Shown piece by piece: positions 21,747-35,665 of a stretch of DNA of 64,000 nucleotides. The notes under the pieces are model-generated. The model had not been told where the DNA came from and made no database searches. It saw only the letters and a list, made by a program, of their open reading frames with translations. Position numbers and translations under genes: made by a program. The DNA comes from Hanleya hanleyi. Taxonomy: Eukaryota; Mollusca; Polyplacophora; Lepidopleurida; Hanleyidae. The DNA lies in NCBI GenBank assembly GCA_036873755.1, contig JAVTVY010051535.1, forward strand, positions 1-64,000, given 5' to 3'. Numbering within the stretch: the stretch's first letter is position 1; each line of letters begins with the position of its first letter.

Positions 21747-22010
21747 GTGTGAAGTGGGTTTGATATTGGATATTGGATATTGGACATTCATATTTCACAG
21801 GTTCGGTTTACAAAGGTTAAATATTCAAAAATATTCAGTGGATATTCGTTGGATATTCATTTGATATTCATTTGATATTCGTTTGATATTGGATATTCAT
21901 TTGATATTCGTTTTATATTGGATATTCATTGGATATTCGTTTGATATTGGATATTCAATGGATATTCGATATATGAAATGCCGATTCGTCTCATATCATG
22001 TAAAGGGGTA
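21747..22010 (+). repeat. left terminal inverted repeat of giant element
   Basis: Begins GTGTGAAGTGGGTTTGATAT. It contains TTCACAGGTTCGGTTTACAA, then about a dozen 11-bp subrepeats of type GGATATTCGTT / TGATATTCATT (21838-21972), then GCCGATTCGTCTCATATCAT leading into the first 180-bp unit. It matches the complement of 42304-42545, with differences in subrepeat number. Confidence 0.85.
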
Positions 22011-25000
22011 TAATTAATGGACTTTTCGTCTAAACTAAGCCGCGCGCCGCTCCCATTTTACTCTGTTTTGAAAGACCACGTACGTAGCTACAACATACCC
22101 TTAATTTCAGAGCGGCGCGCGGCTTCGTTTTTTTATATGCTATTTCGAAAGATTAAAAAATATGAAAAAAACATATAATGAAAAGGGGTAGAATTAAATA
22201 ACTTTTCGTCTAAACTAAACCGCGCGCCGCTCCCATTTTACTCTGTTTTGAAAGACCACGCACGTTGCTACACCATGCCCTTAATTTCAGAGCGGCGCGC
22301 GGCTTCGTTTTTTTTATATGCTATTTCGAAATATTAAAAAATATGAAAAAAATATATTATGAAAGTGGGTATAATTAATGAACTTTTCGTCTAAACTAAG
22401 CCGCGCGTCGCTCCAATTTTACTCTGTTTTGAAAGACCACGAACGTAGCTACACCATGCCTTTAATTTCAGAGCGGCGCGCGGCTTCGTTTTTTTTTATA
22501 TCTTATTTCGAAAGATTAAAAAATATGAAAAATATATCATGAAGAGGGGTATAATTATTCAACTTTTCGTCTAAACTAAGCCGCGCGCCGCTCCAATTTT
22601 ACTCTGTTTAGAAAGGCCACGAACGTAGCTATACCATACCCTTAATTTCAGAGCGGCGCGCGGCTTCGTTTTTTTATGTGCTATTTCGAAATATTAAAAA
22701 ATATGAAAAAATATATTATGAAAAGGGGTATAATTAATGAACTTTTCGTCTAAACTAAGCCGCGCGCCGCTCCCATTTTACTCTGTTTTGAAAGACCACA
22801 CACGTAGCTAAACCACATCCTTAATTTCAGAGCGGCGCGCGGCTTCGTTTTTTTAAATGCTATTTCGAAAAATTAAATAATATGAAAAAAATATATTATG
22901 AAAAGGGATATAATTAATGAACTTATCGTCTAAACTTAGCCGCGCGCCGCTCCAATTTTACTCTGTTTAGAAAGACCACGAAGGTAGCTACACCATACCC
23001 TTAATTTCAGAGCGGCGCGTGGCTTCGTTTTTTTATGTGCTATTTCGAAATATTAAAAAATATGAAAAAAATATATTATGAAAATGGGTATAATTAATAA
23101 TCTTTTCGTCTAAACTAAGCCGCGCGCCGCTCCAATTTTACTCTGATTAGAAAGACCACGAAGGTAGCTATACCATACCCTTAATTTCAGAGCGGCGCGC
23201 GGCTTCGTTTTTTTTATATGCTATTTCGAAATATTAAAAAATATGAAAAAAATATATCATAAAAAAGGGTATAATTAATGAACTTTTCGTCTAAACTAAG
23301 CCGCGCGCCGCTCCAATTTTACTCTGCTTTGAAAGACCACGAACGTAGCTACACCATGCCCTTATTTTCAGAGCAGCGCGCGGCTTCGTTTTTTTTATAT
23401 CTTATTTTGAAAGATTAAAAAATATGAAAAAATATATCATGAAGAAGGGTATAATTATTGAACTTTACGTCTAAACTAAGCCGCGCGCCGCTCCAATTTT
23501 ACTCTGTTTAGAAAGACCACGAAGGTAGCTACACCATACCCTTAATTTCAGAGCGGCGCGCGGCTTCGTTTTTTTTATATGCTATTTTGAAAGATTAAAA
23601 AATAGGAAAAAATATATGATGAAGAAGGGTATAATTAATGAACTTTTCGTCTAAACTAAGCCGCGCGCCGCTCCAATTTTACTCTGTTTTGAAAGACCAC
23701 GAACGTAGCTACACCATGCCCTTAATTTTAGAGCGGCGCGCGGCTTCGTTTTTTTTATATCTTATTTCGAAAGATTAAAAAATATGAAAAAATATATCAT
23801 GAAAAGGGGTATAATTATTGAACTTTTCGTCTAAACTAAGCCGTGCGTCGCTCCACTTTTACTCTGTTTAGAAAGACCACGAAGGTAGCTACACCATACC
23901 CTTAATTTCAGAGCGGCGCGCGGCTTCTTTTTTTTAAAATCTTATTTCGAAAGATTAAAAAATATGAAAAAATATATCATGAAGATGGGTATAATTATTG
24001 AACTTTCCGTCTAAACTAAGCCGCGCGCCGCTCCAATTTTACTCTGTTTTCAAAGACCACGAACGTAGCTACACCATGCCCTTAATTTCAGAGCGGCGCG
24101 CGGCTTCGTTTTTTATATCTTATTTCGAAAGATTAAAAAATATGAAAAAAATATATTATGAAAAGGGGTATAATTATTGAACTTTTCGTCTAAACTAAGC
24201 CGCGCGCCGCTCCAATTTTACTCTGTTTAGAAAGTCCACGAAGGTAGCTACACCATACCCTTAATTTCAGAGCGGCGCGCGGCTTCGTTTTGTTTTATAT
24301 GCTATTTCGAAATATTAAAAAATATGAAAAAAATATATTATGAAATGGGGTATAATTAATGAACTTTTCGTCTAAACTAAGCCGCGCGCCGCTCCAATTT
24401 TACTGTGTTTAGAAAGACCACGAAGGTAGCTACACCATACCCTTAATTTCAGAGCGGCGCGCGGCTTCGTTTTTTTTATATGCTATTTCGAAAGATTAAA
24501 AAATATGAAAAAAATATATGATGAAGAAGGGTATAATTAATGTACTTTTCCACTAAACTAAGCCGCGCGCCGCTCTAATTTTACTCTGTTTTGAAAGACC
24601 ACGAACGTAGCTACACCATGCCCTTAATTTTAGAGCGGCGCGCGGCTTCGTTTTTTTTATATCTTATTTCGAAAGATTAAAAAATATGAAAAAATATATC
24701 ATGAAAAGGGGTATAATTATTGAACTTTTCGTCTAAACTAAGCCGTGCGCCGCTCCATTTTTACTCTGTTTAGAAAGACCACGAAGGTAGCTACACCATA
24801 CCCTTAATTTCAGAGCGGCGCGCGGCTTCGTTTTTTTATATGCTATTTCGAAATATTAAAAAATATGAAAAAAATATATTATGAAAACTGGTATAATTAA
24901 TGAACTTTTCGTCTAAACTAAGCCGCGCGCCGCTCCAATTTTACTGTGTTTAGAAAGACCACGAAGGTAGCTACACCATACCCTTAATTTCAGAGCGGCG

Positions 25001-28000
25001 CGCGGCTTCATTTTTTTTATATGCTATTTCGAAATATTAAAAAATATGAAAAAAATATATTATGAAAATGGGTATAATTAATGAACTTTTCGTCTAAACT
25101 AAGCCGCGCGCCGCTCCAATTTTACTCTGTTTAGAAAGACCACGAAGGTAGCTACACCATACCCTTAATTTCAGAGCGGCGCCCGGCTGCATTTTTTTTT
25201 ATATGCTATTTCGAAATATTAAAAAATATGAAAAAATATATTATGAGAAGGGGTATAATTAATGAACTTTTCGTCTAAACTAAGCCGCGCGCCGCTCCAA
25301 TTTTACTCTGTTTATAAAGACCACTAAGGTAGCTACACCATACCCTTAATTTCAGAGCGGCGCGCGGCTTCATTTTTTTATATGCTATTTCGAAATATTA
25401 AAAAATATGAAAAAAATATATTATGAAAAGGGGTATAATTAATGAACTTTTCGTCTAAACTAAGCCGCGCGCCGCTCCAATTTTACTCTGTTTAGAAAGA
25501 CCACGAAGGTAGCTACACCATGCCCTTAATTTCAGAGCGGCGCGCGGCTTCGTTTTTTTTATATCTTATTTCGAAAGATTAAAAAAATTGAAAAAATATA
25601 TCATGAAGAGGGGTATAATTATTGAACTTTTCGTCTAAACTAAGCCGCGCGCCGCTCCAATTTTACTCTGTTTAGAAAGACCACGAAGGTAGCTACACCA
25701 TACCCTTAATTTCAGAGCGGCGCGCGGTTTCTTTTTTTTAAAATCTTATTTCGAAAGATTAAAAAATATGAAAAAATATATCATGAAGAGGGGTATAATT
25801 ATTGAACTTTCCGTCTAAACTAAGCCGCGCGCCGCTCCAATTTTACTCTGCTTTCAAAGACCACGAACGTAGCTACACCATGCGCTTAATTTCAGAGCGG
25901 CGCGCTGCTTCGTTTTTTTATATCTTATTTCGAAAGATTAAAAAATATGAAAAAAATATATTATGAAGATGGGTATAATTATTGAACTTTTCGTCTAAAC
26001 TAAGCCGCGCGCCGCTCCAATTTTACTCTGTTTAGAAAATCCACGAAGGTAGCTACACCACACCCTTAATTTTAGAGCGGCGCGCGGCTTCGTTTTGTTT
26101 TATATGCTATTTCGAAATATTAAAAAATATGAAAAAAATATATTATGAAAAGGGGTATAATTAATGAACTTTTCGTCTAAACTAAGCCGCGCGCCGCCCC
26201 AATTTTACTCTGTTTAGAGAGACCACGTACGTAGCTACACCATACCCTTAATTTCAGAGCGGCGCGCGGCTTCGTTTTTTTATATCTTATTTCGAAAGAT
26301 TTAAAAATATGAAAAAAATATATGATGAAGAAGGGTATAATTAATGAACTTTTCGTCTAAACTAAGCCGCGCGCCGCTCCAATTTTACTCTGTTTTGAAA
26401 GACCACGAACGTAGCTACACCATGCCCTGAATTTCAGAGCGGCGCACGGCTTCGTTTTTTTTATATCTTATTTCGAAAGATTAAAAAATATGAAAAAATA
26501 TATCATGAAGAGGGGTATAATTATTGAACTTTTCGTCTAAACTAAGCCGCGCGCCGCTCCAATTTTACTCCGTTTTGAAAGACCACGAACGTAGCTACAC
26601 CATGCCCTTAATTTCAGAGCGGCGCGCGGCTTCGTTTTTTTTATATCTTATTTGGAAAGATTAAAAAATATGAAAAAATATATCATGAAAAGGGGTATAA
26701 TTAATGAACTTTTCGTCTAAACTAAGCCGCGCGCCGCTCCAATTTTACTGTGTTTAGAAAGACCACGAAGGTAGCTACACCATACCCTTAATTTCAGAGC
26801 GGCGCGCGGCTTCGTTTTTTTTATATGCTATTTCGAAATATTAAAAAATATGAAAAAAATATATTATGAAAATGGGTATAATTAATGAACTTTTCGTCTA
26901 AACTAAGCCGCGCGCCGCTCCAATTTTACTCTGCTTAGAAGGACCACGAAGGTAGCTACACCATACCCTTAATTTCAGAGCGGCGCGCGGCTTCATTTTT
27001 TTTATATGCTATTTCGAAATATTAAAAAATATGAAAAAAATATATTATGAGAATTGGTATAATTAATAAACTTTTCGTCTAAACTAAGCCGCGCGCCGCT
27101 CCAATTTTACTGTGTTTAGAAAGACCACGAAGGTAGCTACACCATACCCTTAATTTCAGAGCGGCGCGCCGCTTCGTTTTTTTTATATGCTATTTCGAAA
27201 TATTAAAAAATATGGAAAAAATATATTATGAAAAGGGGTATAATTAATGAACTTTTCGTCTAAACTAAGCCGTGCGCCGCCCCAAGTTTACTCTGTTTAG
27301 AAAGACCACGAAGGTAGCTACACCATACCCTTAATTTCAGAGTGGCGCGCGGCTTCGTTTTTTTTATATGCTATTTCGAAATATTAAAAAATATGAAAAA
27401 AATATATTATAAAAAGGGGTATATTTAATGAACTTTTCGTCTAAACTAAGCCGCGCGCCGCTCCAATATTACTCTGTTTAGAAAGACCACGAAGGTAGCT
27501 ACACCATACCTCTAATTTCAGAGCGGCGCGAGGCTTCGTTTTTTTTATATGCTATTTCGAAAGATTAAAAAATATGAAAAAAATATATGATGAAGAAGGG
27601 TATAATTAATGAACTTCTCGTCTAAACTAAGCCGCGGGCCGCTCCAATTTTACTCTGTTTAGAAAGACCACAAACGTAGCTACACCATACCCTTCATTTC
27701 AGGGCGGCGCGCGTCTTCGTTTTTTTTATGTGCTATTTCGAATTATTAAAAAATATAAAAATATATATCATGAAGAGGGGTATAATTAATGAACTTTTCG
27801 TCTAAACTAAGCCGCGCGCCGCTCCCATTTTACTCTGTTTTGGAAGACCACGTACGTAGCTACACGATACCCTTCATTTCAGAGCGCCGCCCGGCTTCGT
27901 TTTTTTATATCTTATTTCGAAAGATTAAAAAATATGAAAAAAATATATCATGAAGAGGGGTATAATTAATGAACTTTTTGTCTAAACTAAGCCGCGCGCC

Positions 28001-31000
28001 GCTCCAATTTTACTCTGTTTAGGGAGACCACGTACGTAGCTACACCATAGCCTTAATTTCAGAGCGGCGCGTGGCTTCGTTTTTTTTATATGTTATTTCG
28101 AAAGATTAAAAAATATGAAAAAATATATCATGAAGACGGGTATAATTAATGAACTTTTCGTCTAAACTAAGCCGCGCGGCGCTCCGATTTTACTCTGTTT
28201 AGAAAGACCACGAAGGTAGCTACACTATAGCCTTAATTTCAGAGTGGCGCGCGGCTTCGTTTTTTTATATGCTATTTCAAAAGATTAAAAAATATGAAAA
28301 AATATATCATGAAAAGGGGTATAATTAAGGAACTTTTCGTCTAAACTAAGCCGCGCGCCGCTCCAATTTTACTCTGATTATAAAGACCCCGAAGGTAGCT
28401 ACACCATACCCTTAATTTCAGAGCGGCGCGCGGCTTCGTTTTTTTGATGTGCTATTTCGAAAGATTAAAAAATATGAAAAAATATATCATGAAGAATGGT
28501 ATAATTATTGAACTTTTCGTCTAAACTAAGCCGCGCCGCTCCAATTTTACTCTGTTTAGAAAGGCCACGAAGGTAGCTACACCATACCCTTAATTTCAGA
28601 GCGGGTCGCGGCTTCGTTTTTTTATATGCTATTTCGAAATATTAAAAAATATGAAAAAAATATATTATGAAAATGGGTATAATTAATGAACTTTTCGTCT
28701 AAACTAAGCCGCGCGCCGCTCCAATTTTACTCTGTTTAGAAAGACCACGAAGGTAGCTACACGATACCCTTAATTTCAGAGCGGCGCGCGGCTTCGTTTT
28801 TTTCATATGCTATTTCGAAATATTAAAAAATATGAAAAAAATATATTATGAAAATGGGTATAATTAATGAACTTTTCGTCGAAACTAAGCCGCGCGCCGC
28901 TCCAATTTTACTCTGTTTAGAAAGACCACGAAGGTAGCTACACCATACCCTTAATTTTTGAGCGGCGCGCGGCTTCGTTTTTTTTATATGCTATTTCGAA
29001 ATATTAAAAAATATGAAAAAAATATATTATGAAAAGGGGTATAATTAATGAACTTTTCGTCTAAACTAAGCTGTGCGCCGGCCCAAGTTTACTCTGTTTA
29101 GAAAGACCACGAAGGTAGCTACACCATACCCTTAATTTCAGAGGGGCGCGCGGCTTCGTTTTTTTTATATGCTATTTCGAAATATTAAAAAATATGAAAA
29201 AAATATATTATGAAAAGGGGTATATTTAATGAACTTTTCGTCTAAACTAAGCCGCGCGCCGCTCCAATATTACTCTGTTTAGAAAGACCACGAAGGTAGC
29301 TACACCATACCTCTAATTTCAGAGCGGCGCGCGGCTTCGTTTTTTTTATATGCTATTTCGAAAGATTAAAAAATATGAAAAAAATATATGATGAAGAAGG
29401 GTATAATTAATGAACTTCTCGTCTAAACTAAGCCGCGCGCCGCTCCAATTTTACTCTGTTTTGAAAGACCACGAACGTAGCTATACCATGGCCTGAATTT
29501 CAGAGCGGCGCACGGCTTCGTTTTTTTATATCTTATTTCGAAAGATTAAAAAATATGAAAAAATATATCATGAAGAGGGGTATAATTATTGAACTTTTCG
29601 TCTAAACTAAGAAGCGCGCCGCTCCAATTTTACTCTGTTTAGAGATACCACGTACGTAGCTACACCATACCTTTAATTTCAGAGCGGCGCGCGGCTTCCT
29701 TTTTTTATATCTTATTTCGAAAGATTAAAAAATATGAAAAAATATATCATGAAGATGGGTATAATTATTGAACTTTTCGTCTAAACTAAGCCGCGCGTCG
29801 CTCCAATTTTACTCTGTTTAGAAAGACCACGAAGGTAGCTACACCATACCCTTAATTTCAGAGCGGCGCGCGGCTTCGTTTTGTTTTATATGCTATTTCG
29901 AAATATTAAAAAATTTAAAAAAAATATATTATGAAAAGGGGTATAATTAATGAACTTTTCGTCTAAACTAAGCCGCGCGCCGCTCCAATTTTACTCTGTT
30001 TAGAAAGACCACGAAGGTAGCTACACCATACCCTTAATTTCAGAGCCGCGCGCGGCTTCGTTTTTTTTATATGCTATTTCGAAAGATTGAAAAAAATGAA
30101 AAAAATATATGATGAAGAATGGTATAATTAATGAACTTTTCGTCTAAACTAAGCCGCGCGCCGCTCCAATTTTACTCTGTTTTGAAAGACCACGAACGTA
30201 GCTACACCATTCCCTTAATTTCAGAGCGGCGCGCGGCTTCGATTTTTTTTATATGCTATTTCGAAATATTAAAAAATATGAAAAAATATATTATGAAAAG
30301 GGGTATAATTAATGAACTTTTCGTCTAAACTAAGCCGCGCGCCGCTCCAATTTTACTCTGTTTAGAAAGACCACGAAGGTAGCTACACCTTACCCTTAAT
30401 TTCAGAGCGGCGCGCGGCTTCGTTTTTTTTTATATGCTATTTCGAAAGATTAAAAAATATGAAAAAAATATATGATGAAGAATGGTATAATTATTGAACT
30501 TTTCGTCTAAACTAAACCGTGCGGCGCTCCAATTTTACTCTGTTTAGAAAGACCACGAAGGTAGCTACACCATACCCTTAATTTCAGAGCGGTGCGCGGC
30601 TTCGTTTTTTTTATATGCTATTTCGAAGTATTAAAAAATATGAAAAAAATATATTATGAAATGGGTACAATTAATGAACTTTTCGTCTAAACTAAGCCGC
30701 TCGCCGCCCCAATTTTACTCTGTTTAGAGAGACCACGTACGTAGCTACACCATACCTTTAATTTCAGAGCGGCGCGCGGCTTCGTTTTTTTTATATCTTA
30801 TTTCCAAAGATTAAAAAATATGAAAAAATATATCATGAAGAGGGGTATAATTATTAAACTTTTCGTCTGAACTAAGCCGTGCGCCGCTCCAATTTTACTC
30901 TGTTTAGAAAGACCAGGAAGGTAGCTACACCATACCCTTAATTTCAGAGCGGCGCGCGGCTTCGTTTTTTTTATATGCTATTTCGAAATATTAAAAAATA

Positions 31001-34000
31001 TGAAAAAAATATATTATGAAAAGGGGTATATTTAATGAACTTTTCGTCTAAACTAAGCCGCGCGCCGCTCCAATTTTACTCTGTTTAGAAAGATCACGAA
31101 GGTAGCTACACCATACCCTTAATTTCAGAGCGCCGCGCGGCTTCTTTTTTTTATATGCTATTTCGAAATATTAAAAAATATGTACAAAATATATTATGAA
31201 AAGGGGTATAATTAATGAACTTTTCGTCTAAACTAAGCCGCGCGCCGTTCCCATTTTACCCTGTTTTGAAAGACCACGGACGTAGCTACACCATACCCTT
31301 AATTTCAGAGCGGCGCGCGGCTTCGTTTTTTTATATCTTATTTCGAAAGATTAAAAAATATGAAAAAAATATATCATGAAGAGGGGTATAATTAATGAAC
31401 TTTTCGTCTAAACTAAGCCGCGCGCCGCTCCAATTTTACTGTGTTTAGAGAGACCACGTACGTAGCTACACCATAGCCTTAATTTCAGAGTGGCGCGCGG
31501 CTTCGTTTTTTTATATGCTATTTCAAAAGATTAAAAAATATGAAAAAATATATCATGAAAATGGGTATAATTAATGAACTTTTTCTCTAAACTAAGCCGC
31601 GCGCCACTCCGATTTTAATCTGAAACGAAAGACCATGTATGTAGCTACACAATGCCCTTCATTTTAGAGCGGCGCGCGGCTTCGTTTTTTTTATATGCTA
31701 TTTCAAACGATTAAAAAATATGAAAAAATATATCATGAAAATGGGTATAATTAATGAACTTTTTGTCTAAACTAAGCCGCGCGCCGCTCCAATTTTACTC
31801 TGTTTAGAAAGACCACAAACGTAGCTACACCATACCCTTAATTTCACAGCGGCGCGCGGCTTCGTTTTTTTTATGTGCTATTTCGAATTATTAAAAAATA
31901 TAAAAAAATATATCATGAAGAGGGGTATAATTAATGAACTTTTCGTCTAAACTAAGCCGCGCGCCGCTCCCATTTTACTCTGTTTTGGAAGACCACGTAC
32001 GTAGCTACACCATACCCTTAATTTCAGAGCGGCGCGCGGCTTCGTTTTTTTATATCTTATTTCGAAAGATTAAAATTATGAAAAAAATATATCATGAAGA
32101 GGGGTATAATTAATGAACTTTTCGTCTAAACTAAGCCGCGCGCCGCTCCAATTTTACTCTGTTTAGAAAGACCACGTACGTAGCTACACCATAGCCTTAA
32201 TTTCAGAGCGGCGCGCGGCTTCGTTTTTTTTATATCTTATTTGGAAAGATTAAAAAATATGAAAAAATATATCATGAAAATGGGTATAATTAATGAACTT
32301 TTTGTCTAAACTAAGCCGCGAGCCGCTCCAATTTTACTCTGTTTAAAAAGACCACAAACGTAGCTACACCATACCCTTAATTTCAGAGCGGCGCGCGGCT
32401 TCGTTTTTTTTATATGCTATTTCGAAATATTAAAAAATATGAAAAAAATATATTATGAAAAGGGGTATATTTAATGAACTTTTCGTCTAAACTAAGCCGC
32501 GCGCCGCTCCAATTTTACTCTGTTTAGAAAGAACACGAAGGTAGCTACACCATACCCTTAATTTCAGAGCGCCGCGCGGCTTCTTTTTTTTATATGCTAT
32601 TTCGAAATATTAAAAAATATGTAAAAAATATATTATGAAAAGGGGTATAATTAATGAACTTTTCGTCTAAACTAAGCCGCGTGCCGTTCCCATTTTACAC
32701 TGTTTTGAAAGACCACGTCCGTAGCTACACCATACCCTTAATTTCAGAGCGGCGCGCGGCTTCGTTTTTTTATATCTTATTTCGAAAGATTAAAAAATAT
32801 GAAAAAAATATATCATGAAGAGGGGTATAATTAATGAACTTTTCGTCTAAACTAAGCCGCGCGCCGCTCCAATTTTACTGTGTTTAGGGAGACCACGTAC
32901 GTAGCTACACCATAGCCTTAATTTCAGAGTGGCGCGCGGCTTCGTTTTTTTATATGCTATTTCAAAAGATTAAAAAATATGAAAAAATATATCATGAAAA
33001 TGGGTATAATTAATGAACTTTTTCTCTAAACTAAGCCGCGCGCCACTCCGATTTTAATCTGATACGAAAGACCACAAACGTAGCTACTCCATACCCTTAA
33101 TTTCAGAGCGGCGCGCGGCTTCGTTTTTTTATGTGCTATTTCAAAATATTAAAAAATATGAAAAAATATATCATGAAGAGGGGTATAATTAATGAACTTT
33201 TCGTCTAAGCTAAGCCGCGCGACGCTCCTATTTTACTCTGTTTTGGAAGACCACGTACGTAGCTACACCATATCCTTAATTTCAGAGCGGCGCGCGGCTT
33301 CGCTTTTTTTATATCTTATTTCGAAAGATTAAAAAATATGAAAAAATATATCATGAAGAGGGGTATAATTAATGAACTTTCGTGTAAACTAAGCTCGGCG
33401 CCGAAGATTTTACTCTGATCAGCACCATTGACGTAGCTACACCATACCCTTAATTTCAGAGCGGCGCGCGATCTTCTCGTTTTTTTATATGCTATTTCGA
33501 AAGATTAAAAAATATGAAAAAATATATCATGAAAAGAGGTATAATTAATGAACTTTTCGTGTAAACTAAGCCGCGCGCCGCTCCTATTTTACTCTGTTTT
33601 GAAAGACCATGTACGTAGCTACACCATACCCTTAATGTCAGAGCGGCGCGCGGCTTTGTTTTTTTTAATATACTATTTCGAAAGATTGAAAAATATGACA
33701 AAAATATATCATGAAAAGGGGTATAATTAATGAGCTTTCGTCTAAACTATGCCGCGCGCCGCTCCGATTTTAATCTGATTTGAAAAACCAAGTAGGTAGC
33801 TACACCATACCCTTAATTTCAGAGCGGCGCGCGACTTCGTTTTTTTTATATGCTATTTCGAAAGATTAAAAAATATGAAAAAAATATATCATGAAAAGAG
33901 GTATAATTAATGAACTTTTCGTGTAAACTAAGCCGCGCGCCGCTCCTATTTTACTCTGTTTTGAAAGACCACGTACGTAGCTACACCATATACCCTTAAT

Positions 34001-35648
34001 TTCAGAGCGGCGCGCGGCTTCGTTTTTTTTATATGCTATTTCGAAAGATTAAAAAATATGTAAAAAATATATCATGAAAATGGGTATAATTAATGAACTT
34101 TTCGTCTAAACTAAGCCGCGCGCCGCTCCTATTTTACTCTGTTTTGAAAGACCACGTACGTAGCTACACCATACCCTTAATTTCAGAGCGGCGCGCGGCT
34201 TTGTTTTTTTTTTATATACTATTTCGAAAGATTAAAAAATATGGAAAAAATATATCATGAAAATAAGTATAATTAATGAACTTTTCGTCTAAACTAAGCC
34301 GCGCGCAGCTCCCATTTTACTCTGCTTTGAAAGACCACGTACGTAGCTACACCGTACCCCTAATTTCAGAGCGGCGCGCGGCTTCGTTTTTTTATATACT
34401 ATTTCGACAGATTAAAAAATATAAAAAAAATATAGCACGAAAAGGGGTAAAATTAAGGAACTTTTCGTCTAAACTAAGCCGCGCGGCGCTCCGATTTTAG
34501 TCTGATCTGAAAGACCATGTATGTAGCTACACCATACCCTTAATTTCAGAGCGGCGCACGGCTTTGTTTTTTTTATATGCTATTTCGAAAGATTAAAAAA
34601 CATGAAAAAATATATCATGAAAAGGGGTATAATTAATGAACTTTTCGTCTAAACTAAGCCGCGCGCCGCTCCGATTTTAATCTGATCTGGAAAACCAATT
34701 ACGTAGCTAGACCATACCCTTAATTTCAGAGCGGCGCGCGGCTTTGTTTTTTTTATATACTATTTCGAAAGATTAAAAAATATGAAAAAAATATATCATG
34801 AAAAGGGGTATAATTAATGAACTTTTCGTGTAAACTAAGCCGGGCGCCGCTCCGATTTTACTCTGATCTGAAAGACCATTGACGTAGCTACACCATACCC
34901 TTAATTCCAGAGCGGCGCGCGGCTTTGTTTTTTTTACATGCTATTTCGAAAGATTAAAAAATATGAAAAAAATATATCATGAAAAGGGGTATAATTAATG
35001 AACTTTTCGTCTAAACTAAGCCGTGCGCCGCTCCCATTTTACTCTGTTTTGAAAGACCACGTACGTAGCTACACCGTACCCGTAATTTCAGAGCGGCGCG
35101 CGGCTTCGTTTTTTTTATATACTATTTCGAAAGATTAAAAAATAGAAAAAAAATATATCACGAAAAGGGGTAAAATTAATGAACTTTTTGTCTAAACTAA
35201 GCCGCGCGCCGCTCCGATTTTAATCTGATCTGAAAGACCATGTACGTAGCTACACCATACCCTTAATGTCAGAGCGGCGCGCGGCTTTTTTTTTTAATAT
35301 ACTATTTCGAAAGATTAAAAAATATGAAAAAAATATATCATGAAAAGGGGTATAATTAATGAACTTTTCGTCTAAACTAAGCCGTGCGCCGCTCCTATTT
35401 TACTCTGTTTTGAAAGACCACGTACGTAGCTACACCATACCCTTAATTTCAGAGCGGTGCGCGGCTTCGTTTTTTTATATGCTATTTCGAAAGATTAAAA
35501 AATATGAAAAAAATATATCATGAAAATATGTATAATTAATAAACTTTTCGTCTAAACTAAGCCGCGCGCCGCTCCGATTTTAATCTGATCTGAAAAACCA
35601 GGTATGTAGCTACATCATACCCTTAATTTCAGAGCGGCGCGCGGCTTT
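21993..35648 (+). repeat. 180-bp satellite, forward array (about 76 units)
   Basis: Units start near ATAATTAATGAACTTTTCGT and repeat every 179-183 bp (22380, 22560, 22740, 22920 and so on). Each holds two 16-bp arms, AAGCCGCGCGCCGCTC and GAGCGGCGCGCGGCTT, perfect reverse complements about 57 bp apart (24197-24212 and 24270-24285 in one unit), with the palindrome GTAGCTAC between them and TTTCGAAA after them. The rest of the unit is AT-rich (poly-T, then ATATGAAAAAAATATAT). Because the period is a multiple of three, several units read as 60-75-codon frames (23998, 30131, 33548, 34276); these share a peptide only because the DNA is repeated. Confidence 0.95.
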
Positions 35649-35665
35649 GTTTAGACGAAAAGTTG
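35630..35665. other. orientation switch point of the satellite arrays
   Basis: A forward unit runs through GAGCGGCGCGCGGCTTTGTT (35632-35651). The sequence then continues as TAGACGAAAAG, which is what follows the same GC-rich arm when the unit is read in reverse. The switch is inside or within 5 bp of the hairpin arm, at the GTTT common to both (35649-35652). Confidence 0.9.
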
